Assembly: GCF_947241705.1 (NCBI RefSeq) | Contig: NC_079257.1 | Coordinates: forward strand, 620,001 to 684,000 | DNA length: 64,000 nt | Direction: 5' to 3' | DNA from: Saccharomyces mikatae IFO 1815 | Lineage: Eukaryota; Ascomycota; Saccharomycetes; Saccharomycetales; Saccharomycetaceae | Part shown: one piece after another, positions 59,661 to 64,000 of the stretch | How positions within the stretch are numbered: position 1 is the first letter of the stretch | Layout: every line of letters begins with the position of its first letter | Translations under genes and position numbers: made by a program | The notes under the pieces: model-generated | The model's database searches: none | Seen by the model: the letters and a program-made list of their open reading frames with translations, nothing else | Told to the model about the DNA's origin: nothing

Positions 59661-60815
59661 TCAAATTGTATAAATGACGATTTTGCCGTCTAGCCCACAG
59701 GAGGAAACTTTAGTGACCTGACCGCTGGATTCTGCAAAGGGTCTTAACTCCACAATGGCATTTTCGTGTGAGCTTTCTTGAACATCTGTGCTAACTTTAC
59801 CTTTTAAATCTAATTCCTTGAATTTTCTCAATGCAGAGATACCAAACGTTGAACCTTCATCATCACCACCACTCAAATCACTAATGTTACCTGACCCTGC
59901 CAAAGCAGAAGACTTGTCATTGTCGATTTTATCTAAATTCTTCGCAAATTTCCAACCTTCAGAGGCTTCGCTGAACAACACAGGATGGCAAGAATATCCT
60001 CCACAAACAATCTCGTGGTCGTTGATCCACACTAAAGATCGGTATGGTAAACCTTCTGGAGCATTAACCGATTGTACTGGAGATTGGTAATCTACTACAT
60101 TCAAAGTACCATCATGCGCCACATAAGCAATTCTTTCCACCTGGCTTCTCCACTCCACATCATGGATGTAAGAACCTTGGTACCATTCTTTTATTAAGCA
60201 ACCAAAAGGAAATTTCTGGCCCCAGGGTGATCCCGCTACAGACTCCTTGGAATCCAAACCCTTGATAAACCCACTGAAAACACGCATAAACCCATCAGTG
60301 CCACCAGCAGCCAATAACACACCATTTTCGTGCCAAGAGAGGCAATTGACGGTGGATTTAATAGGTTTCTTGATGTGTTTTGACACCCACCAGTTATTCT
60401 CGTGTTCGTAATAACAAACAGCAATGATCCTGGCACTGGATCCGACAGCAAACTTATAACCGCTTGGTGCCCATGTAACTGAAGTGGCGGCTCTATTAAT
60501 ACGTAGAAGCACTAAAGTAGGCTTATACGTTCCATCACTCAATGGTTCCCACACGTAAGCATTACGGTCTTGAGAACAGGTCACAATACGACCATGTACA
60601 GAGATGTCCACCGCGGTAATGGTTTTATCATGGTCTTTCAAGGTGGCGAATAAAACAGGGGAGGTATTATTAGAAACTTTATAAACTAGACAATCCGTTT
60701 CGCAAGTAACGGCTAGAACAGATTTATCTTGAGAAAAGCAATGTGAATAAATTGGCGCTTTGACCAATTTGTAGACGGCAACAACAGACTTGTCCTTGGA
60801 GTTGGAAAATGACAT
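59661..60815 (-). CDS. ARC40: Arc40, Arp2/3 complex subunit (ARPC1)
   Basis: This 384-residue WD40 protein has the same length as S. cerevisiae Arc40, the essential ARPC1 subunit of the Arp2/3 complex that nucleates branched actin at endocytic patches. Repeat signatures include HDKTITAVDISVHGRIVTCSQDRNAYVWE split over about 60-90, ATSVTWAPSGYKFAVGSSAR, VNCLSWHENGVLLAAGGTDGFMRVF and VERIAYVAHDGTLNVVD. A hydrophilic insert (about 295-330) sits before the last blade, as in other ARPC1 proteins. The final strand GLDGKIVIYTI closes the propeller. Confidence 0.97.
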   Translation of the reverse strand: MSFSNSKDKSVVAVYKLVKAPIYSHCFSQDKSVLAVTCETDCLVYKVSNNTSPVLFATLKDHDKTITAVDISVHGRIVTCSQDRNAYVWEPLSDGTYKPTLVLLRINRAATSVTWAPSGYKFAVGSSARIIAVCYYEHENNWWVSKHIKKPIKSTVNCLSWHENGVLLAAGGTDGFMRVFSGFIKGLDSKESVAGSPWGQKFPFGCLIKEWYQGSYIHDVEWRSQVERIAYVAHDGTLNVVDYQSPVQSVNAPEGLPYRSLVWINDHEIVCGGYSCHPVLFSEASEGWKFAKNLDKIDNDKSSALAGSGNISDLSGGDDEGSTFGISALRKFKELDLKGKVSTDVQESSHENAIVELRPFAESSGQVTKVSSCGLDGKIVIYTI

Positions 60816-61125
60816 TAGGAGACTCTCGACTAATATAGTGTTTGATTTTGTTCACTTTCTCTTCTTTCTCTTCGCTTCCAGTTTGGAAGATTTATCGACC
60901 ATAATGGCTCTTATTTGACCCTTTTTCATTACAGGCAAGGCGCGGGCGGGTGACAAGAAGGTTCTGATAATTGCGCAACTGATAACAAAGGTTTCATTAT
61001 CACAGTCGTAATTGAACAGCAACGAGGAAATCTATTAAATTACCGTTTTAGTTATTGAAGGGGTGACAGAGACAGTGATTTTGTTAGCCAATTCTCTCCT
61101 AGAATAGGCCTCCCTTGTAAAATTA
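60816..61125. other. Divergent ARC40/VHC1 promoter
   Basis: This 310 bp spacer contains a short GC-rich block near 60939-60955 (GGCGCGGGCGGG on the + strand) in otherwise AT-rich DNA. No gene is present. Confidence 0.4.
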
Positions 61126-64000
61126 ATGGTCAGTAGGTTTTATCAAATTCCAGGTTCACATCGGCCACCATCGGCAGTATCTTCATCAAATGAATCGTCT
61201 TCTTTATTATCAGCAAGACGAATAAGTCAAACATATTTCAATTATCAAGCTACCCCGGAGTTCCAAAAGGTGTCTTCTAAATATGATCCTGATAACCCAA
61301 ACAAGGACAAGTTGGGAACTTACGATGGAGTGTTTGTACCTACGGCACTGAATGTCTTATCTATCCTTATGTTTCTTCGTTTTGGCTTCATTTTGGGTCA
61401 GTTAGGTGTTATTTGTACCATTGGTCTTTTGCTGCTGAGTTACACTATTAATCTTCTCACTACATTGAGTATTTCTGCTATATCTACAAACGGGACCGTT
61501 AGAGGTGGGGGCGCTTATTACATGATTTCAAGAAGTTTGGGGCCTGAATTTGGCGGATCCATTGGGCTCGTGTTTTTTTTGGGGCAGGTATTCAACGCAG
61601 GTATGAATGCGGTGGGTATTATCGAACCATTACTTTATAATTTGGGCTCTTCCGCCCAAGGTGAGCCTCCTGCGGCTTTGAGGGAGTTGTTGCCAAGAGG
61701 GCATTGGTACGAATTCACATATGCCACAATAATTCTTTTTCTGTGTTTTTCTGTGGCGTTTGTTGGCTCACAAACAGTGTCCAGAGCAGGAAATATTCTT
61801 TTTTTGGTATTGGCCGCCTCTATATTCTCTATCCCACTATCTGCACTGATAAGGTCACCATTCATTGAAGGTAACATCAGTTATACTGGCCCCGCATGGC
61901 AAACTTTCTATGATAATCTTTTCCCTCACTTAACAAAGGGTGCAGCGGGTTCGCTACTTAAAGGTAAGGAGACGTTCAATGATTTATTTGGGGTTTTTTT
62001 TCCTGCTACTGCTGGTATATTTGCCGGCGCAGGAATGTCAAGTGAACTTAGAAAACCTTCCAAATCAATTCCTAAGGGTACCTTATGGGGCTTACTGTTT
62101 ACTTTTATTTGCTATGCCGTTGTTGTCTTTTCTATGGGCTGTTCCATTCCAAGAAAATCATTATATGGTGATGTGCAAATTATACAGACCATCAGCTCCG
62201 TCCAGTGGGTTATATTCATGGGTGAAATGGCCACATCCCTTTTTTCCATTATTGTAGGTATGCTCGGTGCAGCCTATGTGTTGGAAGCCATTGCAAAGGA
62301 TAACATTATTCCAGGTTTAGAGATTTTTACTCATAAACCATTATATTCATTGATCTTTACTTGGATTTTGACTCAGTTGTGTTTGTTTTCAGATGTTAAT
62401 AAGATTGCCACATTTATTACCATGACATTCTTGATGACATTCGTAGTAATGAATTTAGCATGTTTTTTATTGGGCATTTCCTCAGCTCCCAATTTCAGGC
62501 CCTCTTTCAAGTATTTCAACAGATATACTACAGCTATTGGTGCTTTACTTTCTGTTGTTGCAATGTTAATTGTTGATGGGATTTCAGCTTCTGTTCTATT
62601 TTTAGCTATGATTTTGCTATTTTTATTTATTCACTACTTTTCACCTCCGAAATCTTGGGGTGATGTGTCTCAAAGTCTAATATATCATCAGGTGAGAAAA
62701 TACCTACTTCGCCTACGTCAAGACAATATTAAATATTGGAGGCCTCAAATATTGTTGTTTGTAGATAACCCTAGAACGAGCTGGAACTTGATAAGGTTTT
62801 GCAATCATCTGAAAAAAGGTGGTTTGTATATTTTAGGCCATGTAGCCGTAACTGCGGATTTTCCGAAACAATTGAATGAACTAAAAACCCAACAGAAAGC
62901 TTGGATGAAAATTAGGGACATGGCCGCTATAAAAGCATTTGTTCAGGTTGGGACAGGCCCTTCTCTTATATGGGGAATTAGAAATGTTTTTATTGGTTCT
63001 GGACTAGGAGGTATGAAACCGAACATTACTGTTGTTGGTTTTTTTGACCTCGACAATTATAGGAAGCATACGTTACAGAGTAGGCACAATGACGATAACA
63101 ATAAGAAACAGGTAAAAATGACAGTGCCAGGTAGCACATTTTCTGATGTCATAATCAATGTTCCCTTACCTACAGATGAGTGCAAAAACGAAAGCAAAGT
63201 TAATGTGCAACAATGGGTTCAAATTGTAGAAGATCTATCACTAATGCAATCTAATATTGCTATAGCACATGGTTTTAAATTGTTAGAGATACCAAACAAA
63301 AAGGACTGTTGTTTTCCAAAAAAGACAATCGACCTTTATCCCATTCAAATGTGCGGGAAAGTAGAGGCGAGGGGTGACCAACCTGCTTCTATCACTACCA
63401 ATTTTGATACTTATACACTTATATTACAATTGGCTGCCATTTTAATAACTGTTCCTGAATGGAAACATACACACGCACTTCGAGTTATTTTGTTTGTCGA
63501 ACAAGAATACCACAGAACTGATGAAGTTCAACGAATGAAAAAGCTACTTCAGATTTTAAGAATTGACGCAGAAGTTTTGGTAGTGTCTCTAGATCAATTC
63601 AGGGTATATAACACAATTGTCAAGGGAGACCCAATTGTGTTTGATTTTGTCAACTCAAAGTTGGCTGATAATGAATGGTGGCAAGATTTAGTCGAAGCTC
63701 GTGATACGCTAAAACCTAAGCGGAGATTTTCCACTCTTGAACCTCAAACGGTAGCGAAGCAATTTACACAATCAAGAAAATATACTTCAAGAGTTCAGAA
63801 ATTGGGTGTCTCATTTACCATGAATACTAGCATGCCGACTAACCGCATAGAAACTCCGTTTGAGAGTGAGGATTCAGATTTGGATACAGATCTTACCTCA
63901 ATTCGTGATGCATTCTCAGTATCGACTGAGGTTCCAGGAGGTAAAGATTTAACGACTAAATCAAAGGCTGGTTCCGAAAGATCGAATTTATTCGTAAAGA
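61126..64000 (+). CDS. VHC1: Vhc1, vacuolar cation-chloride cotransporter (3' end outside the window)
   Basis: The frame from the ATG at 61126 ([18 protein letters not shown]) stays open for 958 codons to the window edge; S. cerevisiae Vhc1 has 1120 residues, so the last part is cut off. It belongs to the SLC12 cation-chloride cotransporter family and works as a K-Cl cotransporter in the vacuole membrane. The first membrane span follows [20 protein letters not shown] (about 66-85), and [20 protein letters not shown] is a family hallmark. About 12 spans run to residue 505, followed by the cytosolic domain with [17 protein letters not shown] Ser/Asp-rich stretch lies near the window end. Confidence 0.95.
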   Translation, partial: MVSRFYQIPGSHRPPSAVSSSNESSSLLSARRISQTYFNYQATPEFQKVSSKYDPDNPNKDKLGTYDGVFVPTALNVLSILMFLRFGFILGQLGVICTIGLLLLSYTINLLTTLSISAISTNGTVRGGGAYYMISRSLGPEFGGSIGLVFFLGQVFNAGMNAVGIIEPLLYNLGSSAQGEPPAALRELLPRGHWYEFTYATIILFLCFSVAFVGSQTVSRAGNILFLVLAASIFSIPLSALIRSPFIEGNISYTGPAWQTFYDNLFPHLTKGAAGSLLKGKETFNDLFGVFFPATAGIFAGAGMSSELRKPSKSIPKGTLWGLLFTFICYAVVVFSMGCSIPRKSLYGDVQIIQTISSVQWVIFMGEMATSLFSIIVGMLGAAYVLEAIAKDNIIPGLEIFTHKPLYSLIFTWILTQLCLFSDVNKIATFITMTFLMTFVVMNLACFLLGISSAPNFRPSFKYFNRYTTAIGALLSVVAMLIVDGISASVLFLAMILLFLFIHYFSPPKSWGDVSQSLIYHQVRKYLLRLRQDNIKYWRPQILLFVDNPRTSWNLIRFCNHLKKGGLYILGHVAVTADFPKQLNELKTQQKAWMKIRDMAAIKAFVQVGTGPSLIWGIRNVFIGSGLGGMKPNITVVGFFDLDNYRKHTLQSRHNDDNNKKQVKMTVPGSTFSDVIINVPLPTDECKNESKVNVQQWVQIVEDLSLMQSNIAIAHGFKLLEIPNKKDCCFPKKTIDLYPIQMCGKVEARGDQPASITTNFDTYTLILQLAAILITVPEWKHTHALRVILFVEQEYHRTDEVQRMKKLLQILRIDAEVLVVSLDQFRVYNTIVKGDPIVFDFVNSKLADNEWWQDLVEARDTLKPKRRFSTLEPQTVAKQFTQSRKYTSRVQKLGVSFTMNTSMPTNRIETPFESEDSDLDTDLTSIRDAFSVSTEVPGGKDLTTKSKAGSERSNLFVK

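Noticed and set aside
61635-62257. Frames inside VHC1 on both strands
   Set aside because: They overlap conserved membrane spans of VHC1 in other frames.

Overview
This window is yeast nuclear DNA. Intron-poor genes are packed on both strands with short AT-rich spacers. Two introns carry GTATGT donors, two tRNA genes are present, solo long terminal repeats lie beside the tRNAs, and there is a very long U2 snRNA gene. Gene order and the encoded proteins match the right arm of Saccharomyces cerevisiae chromosome II from MCM7 (YBR202W) to VHC1 (YBR235W). Compared from memory with the S288C proteins, the fast-evolving genes (ATG12, TDP1, HPC2, NGR1, ERV15) differ by roughly a tenth to a quarter of residues, whereas PYC2, PDB1 and DUR1,2 look almost unchanged. 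I infer a close relative in the genus Saccharomyces rather than a strain of S. cerevisiae; I cannot name the species without alignment.

Layout. 1-10 kb: MCM7 with Mcm1/ECB-like promoter sites, COS111, the lipase LDH1, the Golgi mannosyltransferase KTR3. 10-18 kb: FTH1 with an Aft1-type iron site, then the 5.5 kb DUR1,2 urea amidolyase gene with a GATA-rich promoter. 18-19.6 kb: tRNA-Cys, a stack of solo LTRs (a tau-like element, a Ty3 sigma, and a Ty1/Ty2 delta nested inside the sigma), and tRNA-Glu. 19.9-32.7 kb: ERV15, AME1, NGR1, MET8, SDS24, spliced HPC2, YBP1, ATG12. 33-44.6 kb: PYC2, a possible spliced YBR219C, YBR220C, PDB1, a small ORF, PCS60, TDP1. 44.9-54.8 kb: YBR225W, MCX1, SLX1, ROT2, spliced OM14, YBR230W-A. 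54.9-64 kb: LSR1 (U2 snRNA), SWC5, PBP2, DAD3, ARC40 and the first 958 codons of VHC1, which runs off the end.

There is no operon logic and no foreign gene cluster. Themes recur by chance of neighbourhood: two biotin-dependent carboxylases (DUR1,2, PYC2), mitochondrial proteins (PDB1, MCX1, OM14), kinetochore proteins (AME1, DAD3), chromatin factors (HPC2, SWC5) and DNA maintenance (MCM7, TDP1, SLX1). I did not find an undescribed multi-gene system. The items most worth a second look are the nested LTRs beside tRNA-Glu, the overlapping spliced ORF at YBR219C/YBR220C, two overlapping upstream ORFs before MET8, a methyltransferase-like segment in YBR225W, an F-box-like motif in COS111, and a perfect hairpin inside SDS24.
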